A stretch of 34,258 nt of DNA from Pseudomonadota bacterium (GCA_021816925.1 JAKAWQ010000042.1:1-34258), one strand, 5' to 3'; shown: positions 10,877 through 19,206, counted from the first letter of the stretch. Notes: a model not told the origin generated them from the sequence alone. Made by a program: numbers and translations.

Positions 10877-12087
10877 CGAACGCCGATCCCGATGGGCGGA
10901 AGCTCCACATCGCCGGCACGCACCGAGTGGTTGAGCCCGCGAGCACGCTCGCGCGCATCCTGCCACTGGCCGCGCGGATGGGGATCACGCGGGTTGCCGT
11001 GCTCACCGGGCTCGACCGGGTCGGCATCCCCGTCGCCGCCGCGGTGCGGCCGAACTCCCGCTCGATCGCGGTGCATCAGGGCAAGGGGCTCAGCCTCGAC
11101 GCGGCGAAGGCATCGGCGGTGATGGAGGCGGTGGAGTGCTACCACGCCGAGACGGCCGATTTGCCGCTGCGGCGCCGCTCCTTCGCCGAGATCACGGCCG
11201 ACGCTGAGGCCGCCGATCCGGCGCTGCTGCCGCGCTGCCGCGGCCGCGCCTATGCCGGCGAGCGGCTGCTGTGGGTCGAGGGACGCGACCTCCTGTCGGG
11301 CCGTCCGTTCTGGCTGCCGCACGAGCTGGTCAGCATCGATTTTGCGGAGCGAGAGTCGGGGGCCGGGCTGTTCCAGGCCGGAACGAACGGCTTGGCCGCT
11401 GGCAATCATTGGCTCGAGGCGATGCTGCATGCGCTTTGTGAAACGATCGAGCGCGACGCTCTGGCACTGTGGCGGGCTCAGCCCGAGCCGGCTGGGGACA
11501 GAACGGCACTCGATCCCAGAGCGCTCGAGGGAACCGCGGCACGGCCGCTCCTGGTGGCCTTCGCGCAGGCGGGCGTCGCAATCCGCGTCTGGGACATCAC
11601 CTCCGACATCGGCATCCCTTCTTTCGTCTGCCTTGCCGTCGCGCTCGGCGCCGACGAGGCAGACGAGCCGGAACTCGGCTCCGGCTGCCATCTCGATCGC
11701 GACGTGGCGCTGGCACGCGCGCTGACCGAAGCGGCGCAGGCGCGGCTGACGCGCATCTCGGGCGCGCGCGACGATTTCGAGCCGGCGAGCTATGGCCCGC
11801 GGGTGCGCGCGGCGCGGCAGAAGGCGGCGCGGCGTTGGCTCGCGGGCCGGGCCACCACCGGGTTCACGGCGCGCGCCGGCCTCGCCGGGGTAACGCTCAG
11901 GCATGATCTCGACGTCGTGCTGCGGCGGCTCTCGGACGCCGGCATGCGCCATGTCGGGTACGTCGATCTGACCCAGCCCGAACTCGGCATTCCGGTCGCG
12001 CGGGTTGTCGTGCCGGGGCTGGAGGGGCCGTGGACTCCTCCGGACGGCGACTACACGCCCGGCACGCGGGCCAGGGTCGTTGCATGA
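10873..12087 (+). CDS. YcaO-family ATP-dependent amide-activating enzyme
   Basis: A 404-aa YcaO protein. YcaO enzymes phosphorylate backbone amides with ATP so that azolines, thioamides or amidines can form in ribosomal peptides. The ATP/Mg2+ residues of the family are visible as Ser81/Glu85/Glu88 in the helix around SAVMEAVECY. A second family signature lies at residues 172-195 (NG-x-AxG, then Glu182, Glu190 and an ERD triplet). The C-terminus ends in TRARVVA and lacks the PxPxP tail typical of azoline-forming YcaO proteins. That fits the TfuA-partnered class, known for thioamidation (methyl-coenzyme M reductase, thiovarsolin- and thioviridamide-type peptides). No E1-like or docking domain is fused. 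It starts with GTG at 10873, overlapping the cyclase gene, and is followed 10 bases later by TfuA. Confidence 0.9.
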   Translation: MTNADPDGRKLHIAGTHRVVEPASTLARILPLAARMGITRVAVLTGLDRVGIPVAAAVRPNSRSIAVHQGKGLSLDAAKASAVMEAVECYHAETADLPLRRRSFAEITADAEAADPALLPRCRGRAYAGERLLWVEGRDLLSGRPFWLPHELVSIDFAERESGAGLFQAGTNGLAAGNHWLEAMLHALCETIERDALALWRAQPEPAGDRTALDPRALEGTAARPLLVAFAQAGVAIRVWDITSDIGIPSFVCLAVALGADEADEPELGSGCHLDRDVALARALTEAAQARLTRISGARDDFEPASYGPRVRAARQKAARRWLAGRATTGFTARAGLAGVTLRHDLDVVLRRLSDAGMRHVGYVDLTQPELGIPVARVVVPGLEGPWTPPDGDYTPGTRARVVA

Positions 12088-12097
12088 GCGCGGCCGC

Positions 12098-12901
12098 ATG
12101 ACAGAGCTGGTTTTTCTGGGGCCCACTCTGGCGGCGGAAGAGGCGGTGGCGCTGATCGAGGCCGAGATTCTGCCGCCGGCGCGCCAGGGCGATCTCTACC
12201 GCGCGGTGCGCGCGCGCCGGCCGCGCGCGATCGGCCTGATCGACGGGGTGTTTCGGAATGCGCCCGCGGTGTGGCACCGCGAGATTCTCTGGGCGCTCGC
12301 AAGCGGCGTGCACGTGTTCGGCGCCGCCAGCATGGGCGCACTGCGCGCGGCCGAGCTGGCGCCGTTCGGGATGCGCGGCGTCGGCCGCATTTTCGAGGCC
12401 TATCGCGACGGGCGCTGGCCGGGTCTCGACGCGCCGTTCGAGGACGACGATGAGGTGGCGGTGATGCATGCCCCGCTCGAGGCGGGCGGTTTCGCCTTGT
12501 CGGACGCGATGGTCGATCTCCGCGCGACGCTGGCCGCGGCAGAGGCCGCCGGGGTGGTCTCGCGGGCGGCGAGCGCAGCGCTCGCGGCGGAGATGAAGCG
12601 ACGGCATTTTTCCGAGCGCAGCCTGGCGGCCCTGGCCGAGGCCGCCAACGCGGCTCTCGGAAAGGGGACCGGCACGTGGATCGCGGCGCATCCCGAGCGG
12701 ATCAAGGAGCAGGACGCGCTGGCGATGCTGCGCGCCATGGCGGCGTTCCTCGCCACCAGGCCCGCGCCGTTCCGCCCCGCTTTCCGGTTCACCCCGGCGC
12801 TCGTCTGGCAGCGCTTCGTGGCCGCGGCGGAGGCGGAGGCGGCGGGTGAATTGGCCCGCGCCGTCTGGGATGACTGGCTGCCCGGAGCGGCGCCGCGATG
12901 A
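12098..12901 (+). CDS. TfuA-like protein, YcaO partner
   Basis: A 267-aa TfuA-domain protein, named after the trifolitoxin locus. In characterised YcaO-TfuA pairs TfuA supports thioamide formation, probably by delivering sulfide to the YcaO active site. The hallmark GAASMGALRAAEL is at residues 75-87, and the preceding RPRAIGLIDGVF and following FEAYRDGRWPG segments are also family-typical. The C-terminal half is Ala-rich and helical. I chose ATG 12098 because the protein then begins directly at the first beta strand (TELVFLGPT). The stop codon overlaps the next gene's start as ATGA. Together with the YcaO gene this is a complete modifying pair. Confidence 0.88.
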   Translation: MTELVFLGPTLAAEEAVALIEAEILPPARQGDLYRAVRARRPRAIGLIDGVFRNAPAVWHREILWALASGVHVFGAASMGALRAAELAPFGMRGVGRIFEAYRDGRWPGLDAPFEDDDEVAVMHAPLEAGGFALSDAMVDLRATLAAAEAAGVVSRAASAALAAEMKRRHFSERSLAALAEAANAALGKGTGTWIAAHPERIKEQDALAMLRAMAAFLATRPAPFRPAFRFTPALVWQRFVAAAEAEAAGELARAVWDDWLPGAAPR

Positions 12902-14307
12902 GGGCCGGCCCGCGCCAGGCGGCCGGGACCATGTTCCGGCTTTATCCCGCTTATGCCGACGGCTTCGCCGAGCCGGAACGGGTGGAACTGAGCCCGCCGG
13001 CCGGTAGCCTCCGCCCCGGGCCGGCAGATGGGGCAATGGCCACCGTCAATCCGCTCCGCAAGGATAGGCCGTACGATCCGCCGGGCTACATGCCACCCTA
13101 TCGCGGCCCGGTACATCACCCGGCTCTGCCGGATGCCGGCGGCCATTTCGACACCATTCCGGTCGAGAGCGAGCAGTTCCTGGCGGCCCACACCTACGGC
13201 TCCGTCCGCCGCACGCTCGATATCTGGGAAGCCGAGCTCGGCCATCGCATCGTCTGGTGGCATGCGGACTTTCTGCCGCTGCTGGAACTGATCCCGATGG
13301 TGCAGTGGGCCAACGCCCATTCCGGCCCCGGCTTCCTCGAGATGGGACGCCAGCCGACCGCGAGCGGGGGCATCGCCCCCTTCTGCCTCGACTACGACGT
13401 GCTGGCACACGAGACGGGGCACGCGATCCTGTTCTCGCAGATCGGCACGCCCGAGGCCGGCACGGTGACGCGCGAGTTCCTCGCCTTCCATGAGAGCTTC
13501 GCCGACCTGATCGCCATCATCGGCATCCTGCACTTCCGCGCCGTCGCGGCGCACGTGCTGCGTGAGACAGAGGGCGACCTCTACCGGCCGAGTGATGCAA
13601 GCCGGATCGGAATCATCTCCCGCACCGAGCAGATCCGTATGGCAACCAGCGCAGCCACGATGGCCGATGTGGCCGACGTGGAGCTCGCGCCGGACGGCAG
13701 CTGGATCGACCCGAGCGGCCAGCACCGCAACCAGCACGCGATCGCCGAGCCGCTGACGGGAGCGGTCTTCGATATCCTGGTCGAGTTCTATCAGGATGCG
13801 CTCGTGCGCCAGGGCCTGATCGCGCCGGCGGCTGATGCGCGCGGCTGGACGCGCCAGGAGGTGGCACGCGACGGGGCGTTGCTCGATCGCGCCTTCGCCG
13901 ATGCCTTCGCGCGCTTCGAGCCGCTGTTTCGCGCCGCACTGGATCGCGCGCGCGACCTCGTCGCCGCCTGCATCGCGCACGTGATGCTGACGCTGAAGCC
14001 GGAGACCCTGACCTTCGCGCGAGTGACGGCACGGTTCCTCGAAGCCGCGGCGGCGCAAGGAGAGGCGCCGCTCATGCCGGCGCTGCTCGGACAGTTCCTG
14101 CGCCGCGGCATCGATCCGCGGCCACACCTCGAGATTGCGGTCCGGCCGGGACGCGTCCGGCGGCTTTCCCGCGCACGGGGTCGGCTGATCGTGCCCGAGG
14201 CACCGAACCGCGTGCGCGGCTGCGCCTGCGGGGATTGGCGCAGCTTCCTGGCCGCGCGGCGGCTGATGATCCACCCGCACCGCGAGCAAGCGGTCGTGCC
14301 CGGATGA
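12898..14307 (+). CDS. Zinc metallopeptidase (gluzincin-like, HETGH) in YcaO/TfuA operon
   Basis: A 469-aa protein with a clear zinc-peptidase signature. HETGH is at residues 171-175 and supplies two His ligands and the catalytic Glu. It is followed 24 residues later by HESFAD, in which Glu199 and Asp203 fit the third-ligand ExxxD arrangement of thermolysin-like gluzincins. I see no signal peptide or membrane segment, so it probably acts in the cytoplasm. The start overlaps tfuA by four bases. In this position it is a good candidate for the protease that trims a modified precursor; proteolysis unrelated to the peptide is also possible. The C-terminal third (about 340-469) matches nothing I recognise and contains a CxC pair (in RGCACGDW). 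Confidence 0.75.
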   Translation: MRAGPRQAAGTMFRLYPAYADGFAEPERVELSPPAGSLRPGPADGAMATVNPLRKDRPYDPPGYMPPYRGPVHHPALPDAGGHFDTIPVESEQFLAAHTYGSVRRTLDIWEAELGHRIVWWHADFLPLLELIPMVQWANAHSGPGFLEMGRQPTASGGIAPFCLDYDVLAHETGHAILFSQIGTPEAGTVTREFLAFHESFADLIAIIGILHFRAVAAHVLRETEGDLYRPSDASRIGIISRTEQIRMATSAATMADVADVELAPDGSWIDPSGQHRNQHAIAEPLTGAVFDILVEFYQDALVRQGLIAPAADARGWTRQEVARDGALLDRAFADAFARFEPLFRAALDRARDLVAACIAHVMLTLKPETLTFARVTARFLEAAAAQGEAPLMPALLGQFLRRGIDPRPHLEIAVRPGRVRRLSRARGRLIVPEAPNRVRGCACGDWRSFLAARRLMIHPHREQAVVPG

Positions 14308-14384
14308 AGGATTGCCGGACCTGAGCCTCCTTGTGCTACCCATTCGATCTGGCTCGCCAACGTCGATAACGAGTGGAGGAGTTG

Positions 14385-15035
14385 ATGTCGGATCAGAAAG
14401 CCGCCCAGGGCGCGTCCGATCTGGAAGGCTGCCCGCTCAGTGAGGCGCTGATGCAGCCATCGACGGTACGGCTCTTCGGCCGGAAGTTTCTCGGCTTGAA
14501 GATCGGCGAGCTCGGCACCAACCCGGCGTCGAACAGCCCCCTGATCACCCGGCTGCGCGAGGCGGCGCGGCGGGCCGCGGAAGCCCAAGCGGCCGGCGAG
14601 GAGATTGCGCAGGCGGATCGCTATGGGCTCGCGCGCATTTACGGGTTCAGCTATCTCGGCAACTACTTCAAGCTGCCGGATCCGCCGGTCATGCTGGTGT
14701 TCGGCGATGGTCTCGAAGTGCCTGCCGGCTACGGCGAGGCGATCTCGATGAACCGGATGGGTGTCGAGTTCAAGGACGAGGTCTTCGTCCGCGAAATCCG
14801 CATGTGGGCCTGCGACCAGATCGATGTCGGCCTGCGCATCGACATCACGATCGGCTTCATCAAGGATATCCTGCTCAGCGAGGAGATCTCGCCGGACAAC
14901 AACATCACCGGCGGCAATCTGACCGGGCGCTCCGACTTGGTGGGCAGGGCCGATCTGGTCGGCCGCGCCGATCTGGTGGGCCGGGCTGATCTCGTGGGCC
15001 GCGCCGATCTCGTCTCCGGCTCGCGCAAACGCTGA
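14385..15035 (+). CDS. Unrecognised protein with five C-terminal GR[SA]DLV repeats; candidate RiPP precursor
   Basis: A 216-aa protein of no family I recognise. Residues 1-170 look like a folded domain: an Ala/Arg-rich helix at about 55-80, then Gly/Tyr-rich and beta-rich stretches, with Cys16 and Cys143 the only cysteines. A short linker containing a Gly-Gly (176-177) leads to five contiguous hexapeptides, GRSDLV then GRADLV four times (residues 181-210), and a basic tail SGSRKR. The ATG at 14385 has a strong GGAGGA site four bases upstream; a GTG at 14373 is less likely. It follows the YcaO, TfuA and metallopeptidase genes, 77 bases after the last. By position and repeat architecture it could be their substrate, with the domain as leader and the repeats as multiple cores, as in thiovarsolin-type precursors. 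Alternatively it is a structural protein with a repeat tail. Confidence 0.7.
   Translation: MSDQKAAQGASDLEGCPLSEALMQPSTVRLFGRKFLGLKIGELGTNPASNSPLITRLREAARRAAEAQAAGEEIAQADRYGLARIYGFSYLGNYFKLPDPPVMLVFGDGLEVPAGYGEAISMNRMGVEFKDEVFVREIRMWACDQIDVGLRIDITIGFIKDILLSEEISPDNNITGGNLTGRSDLVGRADLVGRADLVGRADLVGRADLVSGSRKR
14925..15014 (+). repeat. Five in-frame 18-bp coding repeats (GR[SA]DLV)
   Basis: Units lie at 14925-14942, 14943-14960, 14961-14978, 14979-14996 and 14997-15014. Between units the Arg, Asp, Ala, Leu and Val codons vary (for example CGC, AGG and CGG for Arg; TTG, CTG and CTC for Leu), while the peptide changes only once, Ser to Ala in the first unit. Synonymous divergence with a conserved peptide argues for selection on the hexapeptide rather than a very recent slippage event. 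Confidence 0.9.
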
Positions 15036-15054
15036 TCGCGCGCCGGTCGCGACC

Positions 15055-15335
15055 ATGCACCGGATCGACACGCACACGGCCGCCGACATCGCCGATCGCA
15101 TGCCGAAGGATTTTGTGAGCAGCCCCTTTCGGGCAAGCAGGAATACATCGACGCGCTGGCCAGGGACAAAGGCCGGTTCCTGCCCGACGGCATGATGCCG
15201 GCCGGCGGGCCGGAGACGGTGCTTGCGGTGGAGAAACTGGCCGGGAAGATCAGGCAGCCGGTCAACCTTGCCGCCACCTGCACCAACCAGTACGCGATCG
15301 CGGCCAACAAGCTCGAAGGGTTTGCGAAGTGGCGA
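15055..15335 (+). pseudogene. Remnant of an ABC transporter substrate-binding protein gene (C-terminal part, frameshifted)
   Basis: Two reading frames joined by a frameshift near 15115-15132 together give the C-terminal end of a periplasmic binding protein. The first frame reads ADIADRMPKDFVS. The second continues KQEYIDALARDKGRFLPDG, then MPAGGPETVLAVEKLAGKI, and ends around a NLAATCTNQYAIAANK segment. This pattern (IAdkMPkdyv, then tPDG-MPaGGPe-VL) is typical of the tail of NitT/TauT-type (aliphatic sulfonate/nitrate/taurine) binding proteins. The N-terminal three quarters are missing, and the rest of the 15036-15385 gap shows nothing else. It is a decayed gene left at the downstream edge of the YcaO cluster. 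Confidence 0.65.
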
Positions 15336-15385
15336 CGCCGGATCGGGCCCAGGGACCGGGCGCGGGCCTGTAGGGGCGCAACCGC

Positions 15386-16828
15386 TCACTCCCAGCCCGG
15401 CGGGGCGACGAAGCCTCGCCAGGACGTTTCGAGGAACTCGGCCGCCTGGATCGTCGTGCGGTCGCCGCCGAACCGGCTTGCGATCTGCACGCCGATGGGC
15501 AGGCCCGAAGCTGAAAGGCCAAGCGGTGCAACGCTCGCTGGCAGATGGAAGCCGCAGGTGATGCCGGGCCAGAACAGCATGTCGTTGTAGGCGATGGCGC
15601 GGCCGTTCACGTGATAGGTGCGCTCCCAGGTCTCGCCCTCCTGCATGTGCGGCAAGGCGGGTGTTGCGATCACCGGGCAGAGCAGCACGTCCCACTGTTC
15701 GAAGAAGGCGCCCCAGAGGCGGCGGATCTGGAAGCGGCGCTCGTTCAGTCGGAGCCAATCCCGATGGCTGAGATCGACGGCGCGGACGATGAACGAATGG
15801 GTGCTGAAATCATTGGCGCGAAGCGCTGCCTTCGCCTCGCGCTTCTGCGCGAGATCCTCTTCCGTGGCGCGCGCGGAGAGCGCCGCGTCGAGCAGCGTGA
15901 GGTAGAGGTGAAAAGCCTCGACGGGGTCGAACTCGGGGCGCACGGTGCGGCTGACCTCCGCTCCTTGGCCTTCGAGATGCCGGGCAAGCTCCTCGATCAG
16001 GGCGACGGTTTCGGCATCGGTCGCCTGGCCGGGCTCGTCGGACCAGACGGCGATTCGGAGCTCCGGGAGGCGCGTGGCGCGTGGCGGCGGCAGCGCGTAG
16101 GCGAGAGCGGACTCGGCGGGATCGGGACCGAGAATCGCATCGAGAGCGAGGGAAAGGTCGCGGGCCGAGCGCGCCAGAGGGCCGATGGCCGAAATGTCGG
16201 TCATGGCGGCGGCGTTGGTGAGCGAGTGGCCGCGCGGCGAGCAGAGCCCCCAGCTCGGCTTGAGACCGAAGAGGCCGCAATAGTGCGCCGGCACGCGGAT
16301 GGAGCCGCCGATGTCGCTGCCGAGTTCGAGCGCGGAAAGGCCGGCGGCGCAGGCGGCGGCCGCGCCGCCGGAGGAACCGCCGGGCGTATGCCCGGAATGC
16401 CAGGGGTTGCGGGCGGTGCCGTAAAGCGGGTTGTAGCTCTGCCAGTCCGCGAGGCCGACGGGAACGTTGGTCTTGCCGAACACGACCGCGCCGGCGGCTT
16501 CGAGGCGCCGGACCGCCAGCGCATCGGCCCCGGCGCGATGGGATTTCCGATCGGCATAGCCGAAGGTCGTGGGATGGCCGGCGAGATCGAAGCTCTCCTT
16601 GACGGTCATCGGCACGCCGAAGAGAGGGCCCGCGTCGGCGCGCGACGAATGGTCGAGCTCCTTGGCGCGCTCACGGGCGCGCTCGAGATCCTGCACCACC
16701 ACGGCATTGAGGCGAGGGTTCAGCCGTAAGGTTCGCGCGATGAAGTGCTCAAGGAGATCGAGGCATCCGATCTCGCCGCTGCGGGTGAGTTCGGCCAGGC
16801 GCCAGGCGGGGAGGAAGCTGAGATCCAT
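15386..16828 (-). CDS. Amidase (amidase signature family)
   Basis: A 480-aa amidase-signature hydrolase that would hydrolyse a carboxamide to the acid and ammonia. The Ser-cisSer-Lys triad is complete: Lys77 (MTVKESFD), cis-Ser152 in the GGSSGG loop, and nucleophile Ser176 in GSDIGGSIRVP, 24 residues later as usual. The fold covers the full length with no signal peptide, so the enzyme is cytoplasmic. I chose ATG 16828 because GAAAGGG lies just upstream; the longer open frame lacks family sequence. GatA is unlikely, as no gatB or gatC is nearby. The gene is divergent from the Liv-type transporter at 17029, suggesting that the imported compound is an amide. Confidence 0.9.
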   Translation of the reverse strand: MDLSFLPAWRLAELTRSGEIGCLDLLEHFIARTLRLNPRLNAVVVQDLERARERAKELDHSSRADAGPLFGVPMTVKESFDLAGHPTTFGYADRKSHRAGADALAVRRLEAAGAVVFGKTNVPVGLADWQSYNPLYGTARNPWHSGHTPGGSSGGAAAACAAGLSALELGSDIGGSIRVPAHYCGLFGLKPSWGLCSPRGHSLTNAAAMTDISAIGPLARSARDLSLALDAILGPDPAESALAYALPPPRATRLPELRIAVWSDEPGQATDAETVALIEELARHLEGQGAEVSRTVRPEFDPVEAFHLYLTLLDAALSARATEEDLAQKREAKAALRANDFSTHSFIVRAVDLSHRDWLRLNERRFQIRRLWGAFFEQWDVLLCPVIATPALPHMQEGETWERTYHVNGRAIAYNDMLFWPGITCGFHLPASVAPLGLSASGLPIGVQIASRFGGDRTTIQAAEFLETSWRGFVAPPGWE

Positions 16829-17028
16829 CGCGGCCCTTTCGCAGCCGAGTGGCGGCCGTCCACACGATCGCCGGGCCGCTCGCACGTGCTCCAGGATGTT
16901 ACGCGCTGCCCGCACCCGCCGCCATCAGCCCGCCGGAAGTAAGCGGCCCCCCTTTTCGGCATGGCGCGGTAGTGGTCTAATCAGGGCGCGGCTCGAAAGG
17001 GCAAGCCGGCGGAGGAGGCGCAGACAAG

Positions 17029-18282
17029 ATGCAACGCAGCACATCGATCAGGCGGATGGCTCGGGTCATGGCCGCCGCGGCAGCAATGCTGTTCGGCACA
17101 CTCGGGATCGGGCGCGCGGCAAGTCCGCCCGCTCTCATCACCATCGGCACGCTCTACGCGAGCAGCGGGCCGTTCGCCGTTTCCTCCGAAGGCCAATACA
17201 AGGGGCTTCAGTTCTGGGCCGCCGGGGTCAACAAGGAGGGCGGCCTCCTCGTCAAGGCCTTCAATAAGAAGATCCCGGTGAAAATCGTGGCCTATGACGA
17301 CCAAAGCTCCACCAGCACCGCGACCACCCTCTACAACCAGCTCATCACCCAGAACAAGGTCGATGTCCTGATCGCCGATTTCGGCTCCGTGCTGACCTCG
17401 GTCGCCGTCCCGCTCGCCGCCGAGCACCATATGCTGCTGATCGATCCCACGGGGTCGGGCGCCAATTTCTTCACCAAGAAGACCGACTACCTCGCCGATG
17501 TCAGCATCCCGGCCTCGACCGTCTGGCCGGTGCCGCTCGGGCAGTTCCTGTTGCACCAGAAGATCGACAAGGTCGCGGTGATCTACGACGCCAACGACTT
17601 CGACGCGTCGCAGGCCAACACGCTCAAGTCCGTGCTCGCCGAGAGCAAGGTGAGCCCCGTCTATTTCGGCGCCGTGCCGACCAGCGAATCGAACTATCTC
17701 GTGCTCCTGCACACGGTCGCGGCGCGCCATCCGGACGCGGTGATCGAATTCGGCTATCCGGACAACGACATCGCCTTCCTGCGCGCGCTTTCCTCGAGCG
17801 GGCTCCATTTCAACATGGTGTTCACCGTCTTCCCGGGCCAGCTGCTAACCCTTTTGACGAAGAACGTGGGCGCCCGGACACTTTCCTACACCTACACCTA
17901 CCCGACGCCGCCGCTCGTCGTTTACCCCAAGGTGACGGACGGGCTGAACACCGCAGGGTTCGTCTCGGCCTTCAAGGCAGCGACCGGGAACGAGCCCAAC
18001 TTCCTTGACGCCGCCGGCTACAATACCGGCGTCATCGTGCAGAAGATGCTGGCGACAGCCCCCGGGTTCACCCAGCTTTCCTTCCACTCGGCGCTGATGG
18101 GGATGTCAGGCAAGACGACGACCTTGCTCGGCCCGTTCAAAATCAACGCCAACGGCGCGCAGTTGGGCGAGCTTCTGCCGGTGGCGCAGCTCGTGCCGGA
18201 GGGCAAGGGCAACAAGGTCATCGTCGTCTTCCCCCCCGACAAGGCAACCGGCAAGCCGGTCTATCCCGCACCACAGCACTGA
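17029..18282 (+). CDS. Liv-type ABC transporter substrate-binding protein
   Basis: A 417-aa periplasmic binding protein of the branched-chain amino acid/amide (Peripla_BP_6) type. A signal peptide is clear: basic start, hydrophobic MAAAAAMLFGTLGIG, then cleavage near GRAA-SPP (about residue 31). The mature protein begins with the family opening ITIGTLYASSGPFA. A GGAGGAGG site precedes the ATG by 10 bases. It heads a five-gene transporter operon with two permeases and two ATPases. Besides branched-chain amino acids, members of this family bind urea, short amides and aromatic acids. The divergent amidase makes an amide ligand plausible. Confidence 0.9.
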   Translation: MQRSTSIRRMARVMAAAAAMLFGTLGIGRAASPPALITIGTLYASSGPFAVSSEGQYKGLQFWAAGVNKEGGLLVKAFNKKIPVKIVAYDDQSSTSTATTLYNQLITQNKVDVLIADFGSVLTSVAVPLAAEHHMLLIDPTGSGANFFTKKTDYLADVSIPASTVWPVPLGQFLLHQKIDKVAVIYDANDFDASQANTLKSVLAESKVSPVYFGAVPTSESNYLVLLHTVAARHPDAVIEFGYPDNDIAFLRALSSSGLHFNMVFTVFPGQLLTLLTKNVGARTLSYTYTYPTPPLVVYPKVTDGLNTAGFVSAFKAATGNEPNFLDAAGYNTGVIVQKMLATAPGFTQLSFHSALMGMSGKTTTLLGPFKINANGAQLGELLPVAQLVPEGKGNKVIVVFPPDKATGKPVYPAPQH

Positions 18283-18324
18283 GGACGGTCGTGCGGGACT
18301 GACGCGGCGCCCGGGCGCGCGGGG

Positions 18325-19206
18325 ATGCAGCTCCTCGAATACGCGCTGGTCGGCGGCGTCCTCTACGGCCTCTTCTTCAGCCTGGTCGGCATCGGGCTCA
18401 ATGTCGTCTTCGGCGTGCTGCGCATGATCAACCTTGCGCACGGACAGTTCATCGTGCTCGGCGGGTTCGGCGCCTGGCTCCTTTACCAGGATCTGCATCT
18501 CAACCCGATCTTCGGCGTCGTGCTCGCCGTTCTCGGCGCGGTCGCGGTCGGAATTCCGCTCTACTGGGCAGTGGTGCCGCGCCTCCAGCAGAGCCGCGAT
18601 CCGGAGATGCTCTCCTTCATCCTCTTCTTCGGCCTCGCACAGATGATCGACGCCGGCGCCCTCCTCGCTTTCGGAGCCAGCGAGCGTTCGATCCCCAACG
18701 GGACGCTGGGCGCGGGGAGCCTCGGCATCCTCGGGCAGGCATTCCCCGACAGCTGGTGGGTCGCGGCCACGGTGAGCGTGCTCGCAATCCTCGGGCTCTA
18801 CCTCTTCCTCAGCCGCACGCGGCTCGGCTACGCCACGCGGGCGGTGATGGCGAACCGCGCGGAAGCCCTGGCGAGCGGCATCGATGTCGATCAGGTCTCG
18901 GTGCTCGCCTTCGTCATCGGCCTCGCCCTTGCCGGCATCGCCGGCGTGTTCGTTCCCTTCCTGCTCGGCTCGGTGAGCCCGAGCCTCGGCGACGCGCTGA
19001 CCACGACCTCGTTCGCGGTCATCATCATCGGCTCGCTCGGCCGGCCGCTCGGGACCGTGGTCGGCGGGCTCGTGTTCGGGCTCGGGACCATGCTGATGGA
19101 GACCTATTTCTCCTCCTGGTCCTCGCTTGTTCCTTATGCGCTGCTGGTGATCATCGTTCTGGTTCGTCCCGCCGGCCTGCTCGGCCGCGCCGTGCGCGAG
19201 GCCTGA
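18325..19206 (+). CDS. Branched-chain amino acid-type ABC transporter permease (LivH-like)
   Basis: A 293-aa integral membrane permease with about eight hydrophobic segments. The opening YALVGGVLYGLFFSLVGIGL and the following GVLRMINLAHGQFIVLGG are the LivH hallmark. A cytoplasmic coupling region lies around TRLGYATRAVMANREAL-like residues 165-180. It forms the inner-membrane channel together with the next gene's product. The stop is four bases before the next start, so the genes are co-translated. The start at 18325 has only a weak ribosome-binding site. Confidence 0.92.
   Translation: MQLLEYALVGGVLYGLFFSLVGIGLNVVFGVLRMINLAHGQFIVLGGFGAWLLYQDLHLNPIFGVVLAVLGAVAVGIPLYWAVVPRLQQSRDPEMLSFILFFGLAQMIDAGALLAFGASERSIPNGTLGAGSLGILGQAFPDSWWVAATVSVLAILGLYLFLSRTRLGYATRAVMANRAEALASGIDVDQVSVLAFVIGLALAGIAGVFVPFLLGSVSPSLGDALTTTSFAVIIIGSLGRPLGTVVGGLVFGLGTMLMETYFSSWSSLVPYALLVIIVLVRPAGLLGRAVREA

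Noticed and set aside
9221-10966. Long minus-strand frame opposite the cyclase/AAA gene
   Set aside because: Antisense to a clearly coding TPR region, with no recognisable domain.
14925-15014. CRISPR-like or pentapeptide-repeat interpretation of the repeats
   Set aside because: Units are contiguous without spacers, in frame and coding; the period is six residues, not five.
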